Below are positions 27,515 to 38,021 of a stretch of 64,000 nt of DNA, piece by piece; positions within the stretch are counted from its first letter, which is position 1; every line of letters begins with the position of its first letter. Below the pieces are notes generated by a model that made no database searches, was not told where the DNA came from, and saw only the letters and a list, made by a program, of their open reading frames with translations. Origin of the DNA: Listeria welshimeri serovar 6b str. SLCC5334 (lineage in GTDB: Bacteria; Bacillota; Bacilli; Lactobacillales; Listeriaceae). Both the position numbers and the translations under genes were made by a program. The stretch covers positions 2,232,001 to 2,296,000 of the forward strand of contig NC_008555.1 in NCBI RefSeq assembly GCF_000060285.1, in the 5' to 3' direction.

Positions 27515-28202
27515 ATTTGTCCAAGTAATATTTATTTACTGGTTTTAAATCATCATTTAATTCGTAAACAAGTGGTACACCCGTTGGAATTTCTAACTCC
27601 ATTATTTCATCATCACTAATACCTTCTAGGAATTTTACTAATGCTCGTAAACTATTACCGTGCGCTGCAATCACTACTCTGCGACCTTCTTTAATTTCTG
27701 GAGCAATGGTATCCATCCAGTAAGGAATAACACGTTCTAAAGTTACTTTTAAGTTTTCGCCTGATGGAATTGCATGTGTATCTAGTAATTGATAACGGCG
27801 ATCATTTTTAGCCTGTCTTTCGTCGTTTTCTTCTAAAAGTGGTGGAAGCGTATCATAACTTCTACGCCATTTTTGCACTTGGTCAGCACCATATTTTTCA
27901 GCAGTTTCTTGTTTATTAAGTCCTTGGAGTGCTCCGTAATGCCGTTCGTTTAAACGCCATGATTTGTTGACTGGTACCCACATTTGATCAGATTCTTCTA
28001 AAACATAATTAAGTGTTTTAATAGCTCTTGTCAAAACGGAAGTGAAAGCTACATCAAATTCTAAGCCAGCTTCTTTAATCCTTTTCCCAGCAGTCATTGC
28101 TTCTACAACGCCTTCTTCTGACAAGTCAACATCATGCCAACCTGTAAATAAATTCAATTTGTTCCATTCACTTTGACCATGACGAATTAATACTAATTTC
28201 AT
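27513..28202 (-). CDS. gpmA: 2,3-bisphosphoglycerate-dependent phosphoglycerate mutase
   Basis: This enzyme interconverts 3- and 2-phosphoglycerate in glycolysis. It is 229 residues with the phospho-histidine motif [10 protein letters not shown] at the N-terminus, a Glu in '[15 protein letters not shown]' and the second His in '[13 protein letters not shown]'. The ATG at 28202 gives the family start MKLVLIRHG and follows GGAAGG at good distance; an ATG three codons upstream abuts the ribosome site. It lies 91 bp after clpB in the same direction. Confidence 0.96.
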   Translation of the reverse strand: MKLVLIRHGQSEWNKLNLFTGWHDVDLSEEGVVEAMTAGKRIKEAGLEFDVAFTSVLTRAIKTLNYVLEESDQMWVPVNKSWRLNERHYGALQGLNKQETAEKYGADQVQKWRRSYDTLPPLLEENDERQAKNDRRYQLLDTHAIPSGENLKVTLERVIPYWMDTIAPEIKEGRRVVIAAHGNSLRALVKFLEGISDDEIMELEIPTGVPLVYELNDDLKPVNKYYLDK

Positions 28203-28293
28203 CTTCCTCATCCTTCCATTCTCGTCTATTTGCTAAACGACTAATCCACTAAAAAGTTTTCCCTTTCGAACAAAGAGTCAAACCTTTTCCGTG

Positions 28294-30894
28294 TTATTCT
28301 GTGACTTTAAAAGTAAATTCTTTCTCTTGTAAATCTATTTCAACGGAAGAATGCGGCATGATTTTACCAGATACAATTTCTCTGGCAAGTGGAGTTTCCA
28401 CATGACGCACAATATAGCGTTTAAGTGGTCGTGCACCATAAACCGGATCATATGCTTCTTCAGCAATAAAGGCTTTCGCATCATCTGAAATAGTAATAGT
28501 AATTTCTTGATCTGCTAAGCGAATTTGAAGTTCTTCTACTAACTTCTCAACTATACCTTTAATATCAGCAAGTGTAAGTGGTTTAAATAGAATAATATCA
28601 TCAACCCGATTCAAAAATTCTGGTTTAAACTCACTTTGTAAAATTTGCATAACATCCGATTCTAGTTCAGGTGAAATCTCTCCTTCTTCGGTTCTTTCAA
28701 GTAATAAATTAGAGCCGATGTTGGAAGTCATAATAATTACCGTGTTTTTAAAATCAATTAAACGACCTTGAGAATCTGTAATACGCCCATCGTCGAGCAC
28801 TTGTAAAAGGATATTAAATACATCTGGATGCGCTTTTTCGATTTCATCAAGTAGGACAATCGAATAAGGATTGCGTCTTACCGCTTCTGTAAGTTGTCCG
28901 CCTTCTTCATAACCAACGTAACCAGGAGGAGCCCCGACAAGTCTTGATACAGAATGTTTCTCCATATATTCAGACATATCAATTCGAATCATATGATCTT
29001 CAGAATCAAACATATTATATGCGAGCGCTTTAGCTAATTCTGTTTTACCAACACCAGTAGGCCCTAAGAAAATAAAAGAACCGATTGGACGTTTTGGATC
29101 TTTGATGCCTGCACGAGCACGTAGGACTGCATCACTAACTAATTGCACTGCATCATCTTGACCGATTACTTTTTGATGAAGAACATCTGCTAGTTTCAAC
29201 AGTTTTTCACGTTCGCCTTCTACTAATTTAGTCACTGGAATACCTGTCCAACGACCAACTATTTCTGCGATTTCATTTTCTGTAACTTCTTCTTGTAAAA
29301 TCCGATCTTCTTGTGCTGTTTTTTCGCGATTTTCCGTTTCTAATGCTAGTAATTCTTTTTCAACAGCTGGGATTTTACCATGACGAAGTTCTGCAGCTTT
29401 ATTTAAATCGTAGTTATTTTCTGCTTCTTCTAATTCATGTCGTAAATGATCGATTTGTTCCCGGACTTCGCGAATTTTACTGATTTCGCTTTTTTCGGAT
29501 TCCCATTTTGATTTCATTTTATTTGCTTCTTCTTTATAGTCAGCTAGTTCGCGTTGTAACATTTCTAGACGCCTTTCACTTGCTGGATCTTTTTCTTCTT
29601 TTAAAGCAGCTTCTTCAATTTCTAACTGCATTACTTTTCGTGTCACTTCATCCAGTTCACTTGGCATAGAATCAATTTCGACGCGGATTGTTGCACATGC
29701 TTCATCCACTAAATCAATGGCTTTATCCGGTAAAAAACGATCAGTAATATAACGATTAGAAAGACTTGCTGCTGCAACTAGAGCATTATCATGAATATTC
29801 ACCCCATGATGAATTTCAAAACGTTCTTTTAAACCACGTAAAATGGAAACTGTATCTTCCACTGTTGGCTCTGGAACAAGTACTTTTTGGAAACGTCTTT
29901 CAAGAGCAGCATCCTTTTCAATATATTGGCGATATTCATCTAAAGTCGTTGCGCCAATACAATGGAGTTCTCCTCTGGCAAGCATTGGTTTTAACATGTT
30001 TCCAGCATCCATCGCACCGTCCGTCTTACCAGCTCCAACAATCGTATGAATTTCATCTATAAACAGTAAGATTTGACCTTCACTTTGTTTTACTTCTTGA
30101 AGTACTGCTTTTAAACGTTCTTCAAATTCACCACGATATTTAGCGCCCGCAATGAGGGAACCAATATCAAGTGAAATAATTGTTTTATCTTTTAGTCCTT
30201 CTGGGACATCTTTTCTAACAATTCGTTGCGCTAATCCTTCTACTATCGCAGTTTTACCAACACCTGGTTCACCGATTAATACTGGATTATTTTTTGTTTT
30301 TCTTGATAAAATTCGGATAACGTTGCGAATTTCTGCATCGCGTCCAATGACTGGATCGAGTTTACCACTTCTAACTTCAGCAACCAAATCACGTCCATAT
30401 TTTGTTAAAGCTTCATAGTTTTCCTCTGCATTTTGAGAAGTCACTTTTTTCCCTCCTCTGATTTTTAAAATTGCTTCTTTAATTTGTTTTTTAGCTTTAT
30501 GTTGATTTTTTAGTTCAGCTGTTATTGGGCTTGTCTTCTGGTCCATTACAGCTAGGATAAGATGTTCCGTTGATATAAAATCATCTTCTAATTGTTTTTG
30601 TTCTTTTTCCGCATCCCGCATTAATTGAAATAGCGATCCACTCATTGCTTGTCCGTAGTTAACATCACTACCTGAAACAACTGGAATTTTTCTTAAACTA
30701 TCGTCTACTACTTTTTGAAGTGAGTCCACGTCAACTTCTGCTACATCATATACACGTTTTGCAAAGTCGCTTTCTGTTAATAATACTTTAAAAACGTGTG
30801 CAACATCGATTTCTTGGTTTTCTGATGCAATAGCTAGATTTTGCGCGTCCGCAATTGTTTGCTGGACTTGTTGCGTAAATTTTTGTAAATCCAT
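28294..30894 (-). CDS. clpB: Protein disaggregase ClpB
   Basis: ClpB is a hexameric AAA+ machine that pulls proteins out of aggregates, working with DnaK. At 866 residues it has the full layout: an N-domain with two Clp-N repeats, AAA-1 with Walker [11 protein letters not shown], a coiled-coil middle domain (about residues 405-525), and AAA-2 with Walker [11 protein letters not shown]. Both Walker B boxes (LFIDEIH and VLLDEIEK) are present. A CtsR operator directly overlaps the transcription start region, so it belongs to the class III heat-shock group. AGGAGG precedes the ATG. Confidence 0.98.
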   Translation of the reverse strand: MDLQKFTQQVQQTIADAQNLAIASENQEIDVAHVFKVLLTESDFAKRVYDVAEVDVDSLQKVVDDSLRKIPVVSGSDVNYGQAMSGSLFQLMRDAEKEQKQLEDDFISTEHLILAVMDQKTSPITAELKNQHKAKKQIKEAILKIRGGKKVTSQNAEENYEALTKYGRDLVAEVRSGKLDPVIGRDAEIRNVIRILSRKTKNNPVLIGEPGVGKTAIVEGLAQRIVRKDVPEGLKDKTIISLDIGSLIAGAKYRGEFEERLKAVLQEVKQSEGQILLFIDEIHTIVGAGKTDGAMDAGNMLKPMLARGELHCIGATTLDEYRQYIEKDAALERRFQKVLVPEPTVEDTVSILRGLKERFEIHHGVNIHDNALVAAASLSNRYITDRFLPDKAIDLVDEACATIRVEIDSMPSELDEVTRKVMQLEIEEAALKEEKDPASERRLEMLQRELADYKEEANKMKSKWESEKSEISKIREVREQIDHLRHELEEAENNYDLNKAAELRHGKIPAVEKELLALETENREKTAQEDRILQEEVTENEIAEIVGRWTGIPVTKLVEGEREKLLKLADVLHQKVIGQDDAVQLVSDAVLRARAGIKDPKRPIGSFIFLGPTGVGKTELAKALAYNMFDSEDHMIRIDMSEYMEKHSVSRLVGAPPGYVGYEEGGQLTEAVRRNPYSIVLLDEIEKAHPDVFNILLQVLDDGRITDSQGRLIDFKNTVIIMTSNIGSNLLLERTEEGEISPELESDVMQILQSEFKPEFLNRVDDIILFKPLTLADIKGIVEKLVEELQIRLADQEITITISDDAKAFIAEEAYDPVYGARPLKRYIVRHVETPLAREIVSGKIMPHSSVEIDLQEKEFTFKVTE

Positions 30895-30921
30895 TTATTC
30901 GTCCTCCTTATAAAAGATAAG

Positions 30922-30975
30922 TTTGACCTTTTTTGACCTTAACTTTATTATAGAATTTTAAATTGCTTTTGTCTA
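30922..30975 (-). promoter_or_regulatory. CtsR-controlled clpB promoter
   Basis: On the minus strand TAGACA (30970-30975), 17 bp, TATAAT (30947-30952). Immediately after is the CtsR direct repeat AGGTCAAA-AA-AGGTCAAA (30922-30939), placed at the transcription start. Confidence 0.93.
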
Positions 30976-31001
30976 ACAAAAACCATCTTTTTTTATAGAA
31001 A

Positions 31002-31033
31002 AAGACCTACCAATTTTTAGATTGGCAGATCTT
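31002..31033 (-). terminator. Terminator of the Bax-inhibitor-1 gene
   Basis: Thirteen-bp arms with wobble or mismatch, then a T run on the minus strand, 10 bp after the stop. Confidence 0.75.
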
Positions 31034-31042
31034 CTTATGTTC

Positions 31043-31720
31043 TTAGTCACGCCCTGTAAATAGACGAAGTAAGAACATGAATAAGTTAAGGAAATCAAGA
31101 TATAATGTGAGCGCAAGCATTGGTACATCAGCAAGTTCCACATCACGTTTCATAATTTGGTTAAAATCATACAAAATATATAATGAGAAAATAATCGTAC
31201 CACCAGCTGAAATAATCGTTGTTAACATAGAACCCAATGGTAAAAAGACACCTAAAAAGCTAAATATTACCAAAATAATAATCGCTGCAAATAACGCACT
31301 ACTCATAAAGGATAAATCTTTTTTCATTTTGGCTCCAACAAAAGCTAACGTTGTAAAAGTAACCGCTGCTGTAACGAATGCCATAAGAACTGCTGCACCT
31401 TGTCCCGCACCAAAATAATATGTTAATGTTGGTCCAAGCGTCAAACCAGTAACAAATGCAAATGCTAATAAAAGTGGATATCCAACAATTTTATTAATAG
31501 ATTCACTTCGACGTACTAAAATAGAAGCGATAAGTAACGCTATTTCTATTATTACAAGTGGCAAATAAAGTTCTGGACTTAATTCACTCCCAATCGCAGC
31601 ACCTACTGATGCGAGTAGCAAAGAAAATACAAACCAATTAAGTATTTTTTGCATAATAATTTGTTTACTCGTTCGTTTCTCTGTGTTTACTTGTTCGGTT
31701 GCGTGGTTGATTTCGTTCAT
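31043..31720 (-). CDS. Bax inhibitor-1 / YetJ-family membrane protein
   Basis: This 225-residue protein has seven hydrophobic spans. The closing family signature 'LTLYLDFLNLFMFLLRL' and the Asp in 'LYILYDFNQIMKR' match BI-1/YetJ proteins. These act as pH-sensitive calcium leak channels in the membrane; that function is known for B. subtilis YetJ and inferred here. The ATG at 31720 is chosen because GAGGAG is 8 bp away; an ATG two codons upstream is too close to it. It forms a single-gene unit between two terminators. Confidence 0.9.
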   Translation of the reverse strand: MNEINHATEQVNTEKRTSKQIIMQKILNWFVFSLLLASVGAAIGSELSPELYLPLVIIEIALLIASILVRRSESINKIVGYPLLLAFAFVTGLTLGPTLTYYFGAGQGAAVLMAFVTAAVTFTTLAFVGAKMKKDLSFMSSALFAAIIILVIFSFLGVFLPLGSMLTTIISAGGTIIFSLYILYDFNQIMKRDVELADVPMLALTLYLDFLNLFMFLLRLFTGRD

Positions 31721-31805
31721 GAACATTTCTCCTCTTCCAATTAATTAGTTTAATTATAGCAAAAGAATCATTACAATTCTATCGGTCTTACGTTGGAATT
31801 TAAAA

Positions 31806-31830
31806 AAAGAAGCGCAAGAGGCACTTCTTT
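31806..31830 (-). terminator. Terminator of the HAD phosphatase gene
   Basis: The arms AAAGAAG and CTTCTTT, with inner GC pairs, are followed by A/T-rich sequence. It overlaps the stop. Confidence 0.65.
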
Positions 31831-32608
31831 AGATTAAGTCAAATTGTTTTAAGCCAAGCATGATTCCATCACTGTTGTTGTCTTTGGTGACAAAAGTAGC
31901 TTTTTCTTTCAATAACGGTACTGCGTTTTCCATCGCAATGGCATAATCTACTGCACCAAACATCTCTAAATCATTCATACCATCACCAAAAGCATAAGTT
32001 GGAACATCTTCAAAACCCATTACTTCAAGTAGTTTCGCAATACCAACTGCCTTAGAACCACCTTTTTTTAACACATCATTACTAAATGGTGTATTGCGAA
32101 CAAATTGTAATTCTGGAAAACGTTCTGGAAAATAGTCATCGCCTGATTCAAGTAAAAGAAGTGCCATATTGATGGTTTCTTCTTTATACATGTCAGGTCT
32201 AACTTCTGGCATTGGCTCCCCTAAAAAGTCATAGTGCGCTTTAACGACTGGCGTACCAGCTGTTGCACCAATTCTTTTATCATTATAGTAACAAACTTCG
32301 ACATTTTGTGATTTTGCTTCTTCTGTCAAACGTCCCAGTAAGTCCGCATCAATCAAGTCTTCGTATACTTTTTCTCCTTCAAAAATAGCCATTTGTCCAT
32401 TCATCATTACTGCGGATTCAATGCCAGTAATTTTCATTTGATGACTTATTTCAATCAGTGTCCGTCCAGTAGCAATAACTGGAATAATGTTATTTTCTCG
32501 AAGTTTATCTAATGCCATAAGTGAACTATCAAGTACTTTTGATTCGCTATTTAAAAGTGTTCCATCCATATCAAAAAAACAAATTCCACGTGGTTTCACA
32601 TTATTCAT
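31829..32608 (-). CDS. Cof-type HAD-superfamily phosphatase
   Basis: This is a 259-residue soluble hydrolase with the HAD motifs in order: motif I FFDMDGTLLNS near residue 11, motif II IATGRT, the motif III Lys in 'KGGSKAVGIAKLL', and motif IV AFGDGMNDLEMF. The C2 cap between about residues 85 and 185 makes it a Cof/YidA-type enzyme acting on sugar phosphates or nucleotide-like compounds; the substrate cannot be read from sequence. The ATG at 32608 directly touches AAAGG, so a GTG three codons later (32599) is an equally good start. Confidence 0.9.
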   Translation of the reverse strand: MNNVKPRGICFFDMDGTLLNSESKVLDSSLMALDKLRENNIIPVIATGRTLIEISHQMKITGIESAVMMNGQMAIFEGEKVYEDLIDADLLGRLTEEAKSQNVEVCYYNDKRIGATAGTPVVKAHYDFLGEPMPEVRPDMYKEETINMALLLLESGDDYFPERFPELQFVRNTPFSNDVLKKGGSKAVGIAKLLEVMGFEDVPTYAFGDGMNDLEMFGAVDYAIAMENAVPLLKEKATFVTKDNNSDGIMLGLKQFDLI

Positions 32609-32662
32609 CCTTTACTAACATAATATATCCATCATACCAATCATATCGACGTAAAGTAAAGG

Positions 32663-33448
32663 CTATTTATACATAACGAAATCGCCTGTATGTTCAAATC
32701 CTAGGCGGTGATATATTTCTCCCGCAACTGGATTATCGTAAAACAAACATGGTTTCTTACCTTCCGCCAATACATCACAACATAATTTTTTCAGGAGCGT
32801 ACTCGCAAAGCCGCGTTGTCTATATCCATCACTTGTCGCTACACCAGTAATCATTGCTGAGAATGAATTTTCAGCAGACGTTTCTGCGACAGCAACCACT
32901 TCTTGATCTTGTTCAATAAAATAAATTCGTTTAACACCTTTTTCAATTTGGCGAATAATTAATTCTTCATTTTCACCGCGCGAACCAAATTCTTTAATGT
33001 GTTTTCGCATTTCAATAATAGGAGCTACATCTTCGGCAACGGCTGTTCGAACGATGACATCTTGATTAACAGAAATCCGATTTACATGTTCGCACTCGCA
33101 AAAATAAGTCTGTTGTCTTTTTTCTTCAAGTCCATTCAAAAATGGTTCTAGTTCTTTTGTGACACGAGAAATACCACTAATTTCATATTTATCGTGTTTA
33201 GTAATAATCTCTGTGAACGCTTTTGCATCAAAATTAGCGTCTTTTGAATAAGGTAAGAAAAACGTATCGAATCGAAGTAATAATGCGTGTAATTTACCCG
33301 CAGCATCGAATTCGCCCCAAAGATCTTGCACATCACTCTCATAACCAAAATTTTCGATATCCCCAATAATAAATAAATTAAAGATTGCTTCGGGTTTTAA
33401 AAGTGCCATTACTTCTTCATTATCAGATACAGTTAGTTTTCTAATCAT
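32663..33448 (-). CDS. GNAT-family N-acetyltransferase
   Basis: This 261-residue protein has a divergent N-terminal half and a recognisable GNAT fold at about residues 130-255. The acetyl-CoA loop is 'GVATSDGYRQRGFASTLL', preceded by the beta-strand 'VVAVAETSAE'. The C-terminal 'CLFYDNPVAGEIYHRLGF' is typical of acetyltransferases. The target is unknown. A clear AGGAGTG supports the ATG at 33448; the frame is open 49 codons further and overlaps the next gene, but no family similarity is seen there. Confidence 0.88.
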   Translation of the reverse strand: MIRKLTVSDNEEVMALLKPEAIFNLFIIGDIENFGYESDVQDLWGEFDAAGKLHALLLRFDTFFLPYSKDANFDAKAFTEIITKHDKYEISGISRVTKELEPFLNGLEEKRQQTYFCECEHVNRISVNQDVIVRTAVAEDVAPIIEMRKHIKEFGSRGENEELIIRQIEKGVKRIYFIEQDQEVVAVAETSAENSFSAMITGVATSDGYRQRGFASTLLKKLCCDVLAEGKKPCLFYDNPVAGEIYHRLGFEHTGDFVMYK

Positions 33449-33541
33449 GTGCCACACTCCTATTTGGAAAATTGTCTTCATTTTACGTGAGTTGACTAGG
33501 TTCGTCAAGCCCTGAATTTTTCCATTTTGCCGCACACAAAA

Positions 33542-33568
33542 AAGCTTAGGACTAATTGTCCCAAGCTT
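33542..33568 (-). terminator. Terminator of the HTH-like gene
   Basis: AAGCTT-GGAC arms with one mismatch, then six T on the minus strand. Confidence 0.75.
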
Positions 33569-33569
33569 C

Positions 33570-33914
33570 TTAAGATTCATAATGAATTTCGCCAATTTTT
33601 AACATTAAGCTGATGGCATTAAATTTTTCGTCTCCAAGGTGCATTTTGTTTGTATCTTGAAAAGTAATAGGTGCTGCTGTAATGGCTTCTTTCGGTTGTT
33701 CAAAGAATTTTTCTTCTAATGCCAAACTTTCTGTGATTTGAGTTATGTATTTTTGGAATTTATTTTCATTTCTCATTTTCCCAATCATTAAAGCTTTCAA
33801 AGTGTTCTGGGAAACTCCGACTGCAAGTGCAAATGTTCTATGAGTAAATCCATTTATTTTCATATAAAGTGACAAATTAGTGGCAATTCTTTGTTTTTCT
33901 GCCTTGTTTTTCAT
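33570..33914 (-). CDS. Small HTH (XRE-like) protein
   Basis: This 114-residue protein has an N-terminal helix-turn-helix: 'INGFTHRTFALAVGVSQNTLKALMIGK' at about residues 20-46 reads as an XRE/Cro-type fold. The C-terminal 50 residues are unlike known partner domains. AGGAGG precedes the ATG. It is transcribed alone between hemH and the GNAT gene. A DNA-binding role is inferred from the helix pattern; target and signal are unknown. Confidence 0.7.
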   Translation of the reverse strand: MKNKAEKQRIATNLSLYMKINGFTHRTFALAVGVSQNTLKALMIGKMRNENKFQKYITQITESLALEEKFFEQPKEAITAAPITFQDTNKMHLGDEKFNAISLMLKIGEIHYES

Positions 33915-34029
33915 TTTAGGTGAACCTCCTGTCTTTCTATAGTTATCATTATGCCCGGCGAAGATGAGAATATGATTAAAACTTCATAGTATTTAGCTAA
34001 AAATATTGGAAACGTTTTCTTTTATTTGC

Positions 34030-34069
34030 AAAAAATGTGCTGGAATAACGAATAAACCAGCACATTTTT
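34030..34069 (-). terminator. hemEH terminator
   Basis: The perfect arms AAAAATGTGCTGG and CCAGCACATTTTT lie just after the hemH stop. Confidence 0.92.
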
Positions 34070-34070
34070 C

Positions 34071-35000
34071 TTAATTTGTATATTTTTCCCAGACAACCGT
34101 TTTTAATACTTCTAAAAATTCTGGGTCGGCATTTGGCATTGGTGGTCGGTGATAAGCCGCGCCAACCTCATCAGTAACTACTTTGCATTCATAATCATTA
34201 TCATAAAGTACTTCTAAATGTTCTGCCACAAAGCCAACTGGTGTGTATATAAAATGTTTATATTTTTCTTTACCATAAAGTGCTCTGGTTAAATCTTGAA
34301 CATCAGGTCCAAGCCAAGGCTCCCCGGTTTTACCTTCACTTTGCCAACCTAGGGCATAATGCGGTACTACCACTTTTTCAAAAATCAAATCAGCAGTTTC
34401 TTGTAATTGATCAGGGTAAGGGTCATTATGTTGTTTTATTTTCTCAGGTAGACTGTGTGCCGAAACAATTAATACTGTGTCCATTAATTCATCAGCAGGG
34501 ATTTGTTTTGCAGTTTCATTAATTCGCTCCGCCCACATGTTGATAAATTTTGGTTGTTTATACCATTCATTAATAGCTTTAATCTCGATGCCACCTAATT
34601 TATCAGCAGTGTCTTTTGCTCGTTTATTATAAGCTTCTACACTAAAACTAGAGTAATGCGGTGCTAAAACAATTGAAATAGCTTCTTTTATACCATCTTT
34701 GTGCATTGCTTCTACGGCATCTTCAATAAAAGGTTCAATATGCTTTAGACCAATGTAAGTTTTAAATTCTACTTCTTCTTGTGACTTGTTTAGCACTTCT
34801 TCTAGCCCGTATGCTTGAGCTTCCGTAATTTTTGCAAGCGGGGATAAGCCGCCAATAGCATGATATCTGCCTCGTAAATCAGCAATCATTTCTTCACTTG
34901 GTGTATGACCGTGTCGAATATCTGTGTAATAGCGTTCGATATCTTCATCTTTGTATGGTGTTCCGTAAGCCATTACAAGCAAACCTACTTTTTTAGCCAT
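34071..35000 (-). CDS. hemH: Coproporphyrin III ferrochelatase
   Basis: This enzyme inserts iron into the porphyrin in the last steps of haem synthesis. In Gram-positive bacteria the substrate is coproporphyrin III (the CpfC enzyme). The protein is 309 residues with the catalytic His in SAHSLPEK and the conserved [13 protein letters not shown] and [13 protein letters not shown] regions. It lies 6 bp after hemE, so the two are co-transcribed. The [2Fe-2S] cysteine cluster of some ferrochelatases is absent, as expected for this group. Confidence 0.96.
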   Translation of the reverse strand: MAKKVGLLVMAYGTPYKDEDIERYYTDIRHGHTPSEEMIADLRGRYHAIGGLSPLAKITEAQAYGLEEVLNKSQEEVEFKTYIGLKHIEPFIEDAVEAMHKDGIKEAISIVLAPHYSSFSVEAYNKRAKDTADKLGGIEIKAINEWYKQPKFINMWAERINETAKQIPADELMDTVLIVSAHSLPEKIKQHNDPYPDQLQETADLIFEKVVVPHYALGWQSEGKTGEPWLGPDVQDLTRALYGKEKYKHFIYTPVGFVAEHLEVLYDNDYECKVVTDEVGAAYHRPPMPNADPEFLEVLKTVVWEKYTN

Positions 35001-35006
35001 TTTTCA

Positions 35007-36059
35007 TCATCCTTTTTTTAATAATATTTCGCTTCTATCGTGGATGTAATTCGTTAATTTTTTCAACATTTCAGGTTGTACTTCTGGAAAAACGCCATGT
35101 CCTAAGTTAAAAATATATCCTGGTTTCAGTATACCTTCTTGTATAATCCGTTCTGCTTCCTCTAAACATTTTTCTGGAGCTAGCAATGTCGACGGATCTA
35201 AATTTCCTTGAATTGCTTTTGAAGGTACTTTTTTTCTAGCACCAGTTAGAGTTTCGCGCCAATCAACTCCAACAACATCAAGTGGCATCGTCTCCCATTC
35301 TTCTAAAAGATGACTCGCTCCAACTGCTTGCATAATAATTGGTGTTGTCGGATGTACAGCTTTCACTTCTCGAACAATCATCTCAATAACCGGACGAATA
35401 TATTTAGTATAATCAGCCCGGCTAAGCGCTCCAACCCAAGAATCAAATAATTGCACAGCAGAAGCACCAGCATTAATTTGAGCAATTAAATAAGTCGCAG
35501 TCATCCGACCTAATTTCTCCATTAATATGGACCATACTTCAGGTTCGCGATACATAAAACTCTTTGTTAGATGATAATTTTTTGATGGTCCACCTTCTAT
35601 CATATAACTTGCTAATGTAAACGGTGCACCAGCAAAGCCAATTAAAGGCACTTCTAACATATCATCCGCTAATAATTTTATAGTATCGAGCACATAAGGC
35701 ACTTCAATTTCCGGTTTAAAAATAGACAATTTATCTACATCTTGAAAAGTTCTAATAGGATTATGTATCACTGGACCAATTCCAGATTTAATCTCTACAT
35801 CTATCCCCATTCCTGGAAGTGGCGTCATTATATCTTTATATAGAATTGCTGCATCAACACCATATTGATCTACTGGTAATTTTGTTACATATGCACATAT
35901 TTCTGGTTGATGAGTAATTTCAAAAAGAGAATATTTTTCTTTTAATTTACGATATTCTGGTTGGGATCTTCCAGCTTGTCTCATATACCACACTGGAATT
36001 TTGTCCACTTGTTCTTTCCGAGCTGCTCTTAAAAATAAATCATTTGTTATTTTTGTCAT
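35007..36059 (-). CDS. hemE: Uroporphyrinogen decarboxylase
   Basis: This enzyme makes coproporphyrinogen III from uroporphyrinogen III. It is 350 residues with the signature '[17 protein letters not shown]' near residue 21, which holds the substrate-binding Arg pair, and '[17 protein letters not shown]' as the second family block. It heads the hemE-hemH pair. A possible promoter on the minus strand is TTGTTT, 18 bp, TAGTAT around 36133-36162. A haem-degrading enzyme gene starts divergently 197 bp away. Confidence 0.96.
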   Translation of the reverse strand: MTKITNDLFLRAARKEQVDKIPVWYMRQAGRSQPEYRKLKEKYSLFEITHQPEICAYVTKLPVDQYGVDAAILYKDIMTPLPGMGIDVEIKSGIGPVIHNPIRTFQDVDKLSIFKPEIEVPYVLDTIKLLADDMLEVPLIGFAGAPFTLASYMIEGGPSKNYHLTKSFMYREPEVWSILMEKLGRMTATYLIAQINAGASAVQLFDSWVGALSRADYTKYIRPVIEMIVREVKAVHPTTPIIMQAVGASHLLEEWETMPLDVVGVDWRETLTGARKKVPSKAIQGNLDPSTLLAPEKCLEEAERIIQEGILKPGYIFNLGHGVFPEVQPEMLKKLTNYIHDRSEILLKKG

Positions 36060-36093
36060 TAAGTCGCTTCCCTTCTTTGTTCATTTACACACA

Positions 36094-36172
36094 ATAGGCA
36101 ACAGAACAATAAATAACTTCTCCAGATAAAAGGATACTAGAAATCTTGTATAAAACCAAACAAATTGCCTAT
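36094..36172. repeat. Distant inverted repeat between hemE and hmoB
   Basis: ATAGGCAA (36094-36101) and TTGCCTAT (36165-36172) are perfect inverted 8-mers 63 bp apart, bracketing the likely hemE promoter. A shared operator is possible. Confidence 0.4.
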
Positions 36173-36256
36173 CTTCTGTTTCAATTACGAAAAACGTGGA
36201 AAACAAAGGTGTAATCATTTTTCTTAATGGAATAAAAATCGAAAGAAGGACTTATC

Positions 36257-36760
36257 ATGAAAAAAGTATTTATCACCACTGGAACTGAGCATTACCTTCG
36301 CCAATTGATGGCTAATTACACTGGCCAAAATGTTACGCTTTTGCAAAACTTTTCACAGTCACTTTTATATCAAGAATCAACTGGAGAAAAACTTTTCCAA
36401 GAAGGCGCAGAGTATCGGGTTTTACAAAGTAGCGGTTCTTTAAAAGGTTTTGGAATAGTTGCTTTTGAATATATCCAACTCCGCGATGAAGAGATTCCTA
36501 TTTTCCTGCAAATGTATCAACAGGCTAGCTTGCATTTCAGTGAAACTCCTGGCTTACAAAGTACAAAACTCACAAAAGCGATGAACACGAATAAATTTTT
36601 AATCATTTCTTTTTGGGATTCTGAAACTTTCTTTCATGAATGGAAAAAAACAGCTTTACACAAAGAAATTACAAGCATCATGCAGAAAAACAATACGCAA
36701 GTTGGTTTTTCTCATGAAGATATTTATCATTATCCGGAATTTTCTCACGATGCTAAATAA
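36257..36760 (+). CDS. hmoB: Haem-degrading monooxygenase, HmoB/IsdG type
   Basis: This 167-residue protein has an N-terminal half specific to HmoB-like proteins and an ABM/IsdG fold in the C-terminal half. The conserved motif is 'TNKFLIISFWDSETFFHEWKKTALHKEI', with the Asn, Trp and haem-ligand His of the family. It would open the haem ring to free iron. Its divergence from hemE-hemH, and the haem import locus elsewhere in this window, fit a role in haem balance. The start follows AGAAGGACT. The order hmoB-hemE-hemH is also found near each other in B. subtilis. Confidence 0.87.
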   Translation: MKKVFITTGTEHYLRQLMANYTGQNVTLLQNFSQSLLYQESTGEKLFQEGAEYRVLQSSGSLKGFGIVAFEYIQLRDEEIPIFLQMYQQASLHFSETPGLQSTKLTKAMNTNKFLIISFWDSETFFHEWKKTALHKEITSIMQKNNTQVGFSHEDIYHYPEFSHDAK

Positions 36761-36761
36761 G

Positions 36762-36797
36762 AAAAAGAGATTTGGACCGACATCCAAATCTCTTTTT
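36762..36797. terminator. Bidirectional terminator between hmoB and ecsB
   Basis: The perfect 14-bp arms AAAAAGAGATTTGG and CCAAATCTCTTTTT serve the convergent genes hmoB and ecsB. Confidence 0.93.
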
Positions 36798-38021
36798 TTA
36801 TTCGTACATTTTTTTCATTCTAATTGGAGCATATAGGAAAGTAAATATGGCGACAAAAGCCAAGTTTATCCCTAAAATAATCATCCCACTTATCGTTCCA
36901 TTCTGTGCAATTCCAATAATACTAAATAGTAATGCTTGCGCGAGTAACAAAATACGTAAAAAATGAATGAAACTACGATGACGATAATTATCATCAATCG
37001 GATAAAGTCGTAACATAATTTGCGTATCATAATGCTTTAACATTGGAATAAATTGAAAACCAGTTAAGTATAAGAATAACAGGGAAAATATGATATTTAA
37101 ATAAAATCCTTGAACAAATATGAGTAGAATGACAGCAATTACGGTCAGTCTAACATAAAGTCCAACATATTCATTCGTTCGAGTAAAAGTTCGACTAAAT
37201 AAATAGGCAAATGTTTTTCTCTTTGCATAAGGAATTGGCTGATAAAGAAAATCAAGATAGCTCCGTCTGCGAACTGTTCCGCGTAAGTGTGGTACATCCG
37301 TAAATAAATTCACTAATCGATAAAACCGGTTCATTCGTGCTTCTTCTTTATCCACTAGATATTCCCAGCGAAGCGTCACTTTAGCAGTTTTCTTCGCAAT
37401 TAAGTAATAACTCACGAAAAGAATAATAACCACCAAAGGAATAGAAATATAAGGCGCCGAAATAAGTGAAATATAAATTAAAATAGCATTTACAATAACG
37501 CGAACAAACATCCAAGTTGTGTCAGCATCTTCTAATTTCATACTTAAAAAGCCAAAATAAATGTTCCAAGCTTTCAGTAACGCAAGTACAATAAATAAAG
37601 TAAAGAACTGACTATAAGCTACCCCTGTCACTTCCACGTACATTGGCATACAAACGCCAAGAACAATCACAAACACATAAAGCTGCATAAAGAAACTCGC
37701 TATTTTTGCTTGAGAAAAATACGTATCCATTGCTTTTTCCTGTACGATTAAATAAACAACATCTGGTTTTTGGAGGAGCGTCGCCACTGGACTAATTGCA
37801 ATAGAAGCTGTCAGCAAAATAACCATCAACGGAATAACTGGAAAGCTAGGCTCAAGCGTTTTTACCCAACCTGCATAATAAAATATCCCAGCACCAAGTC
37901 CAATGACAAGAACAAAAAGCAAATGATCATTAAACATATAACGTAGATAGCGCATAACTTCTGTTGTATAAGCACTAAAACGTTCCTTCCAGAGTGCTTT
38001 GCTATCAAATATCATCTTCAT
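36798..38021 (-). CDS. ecsB: ABC transporter permease EcsB
   Basis: This is the membrane partner of EcsA, 407 residues with about eight to ten hydrophobic spans and a charged loop near residues 200-245. In B. subtilis Ecs affects protein secretion, competence and intramembrane proteolysis by RasP; the transported molecule is not established. The ATG at 38021 overlaps the end of ecsA by 17 bp, with the ribosome site GAGG inside ecsA, so the two are translationally coupled. Confidence 0.9.
   Translation of the reverse strand: MKMIFDSKALWKERFSAYTTEVMRYLRYMFNDHLLFVLVIGLGAGIFYYAGWVKTLEPSFPVIPLMVILLTASIAISPVATLLQKPDVVYLIVQEKAMDTYFSQAKIASFFMQLYVFVIVLGVCMPMYVEVTGVAYSQFFTLFIVLALLKAWNIYFGFLSMKLEDADTTWMFVRVIVNAILIYISLISAPYISIPLVVIILFVSYYLIAKKTAKVTLRWEYLVDKEEARMNRFYRLVNLFTDVPHLRGTVRRRSYLDFLYQPIPYAKRKTFAYLFSRTFTRTNEYVGLYVRLTVIAVILLIFVQGFYLNIIFSLLFLYLTGFQFIPMLKHYDTQIMLRLYPIDDNYRHRSFIHFLRILLLAQALLFSIIGIAQNGTISGMIILGINLAFVAIFTFLYAPIRMKKMYE

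Noticed and set aside
29766-30418. Several overlapping plus-strand frames within clpB
   Set aside because: They are opposite the conserved AAA domains, mutually overlapping and without ribosome sites; shadows of clpB coding.
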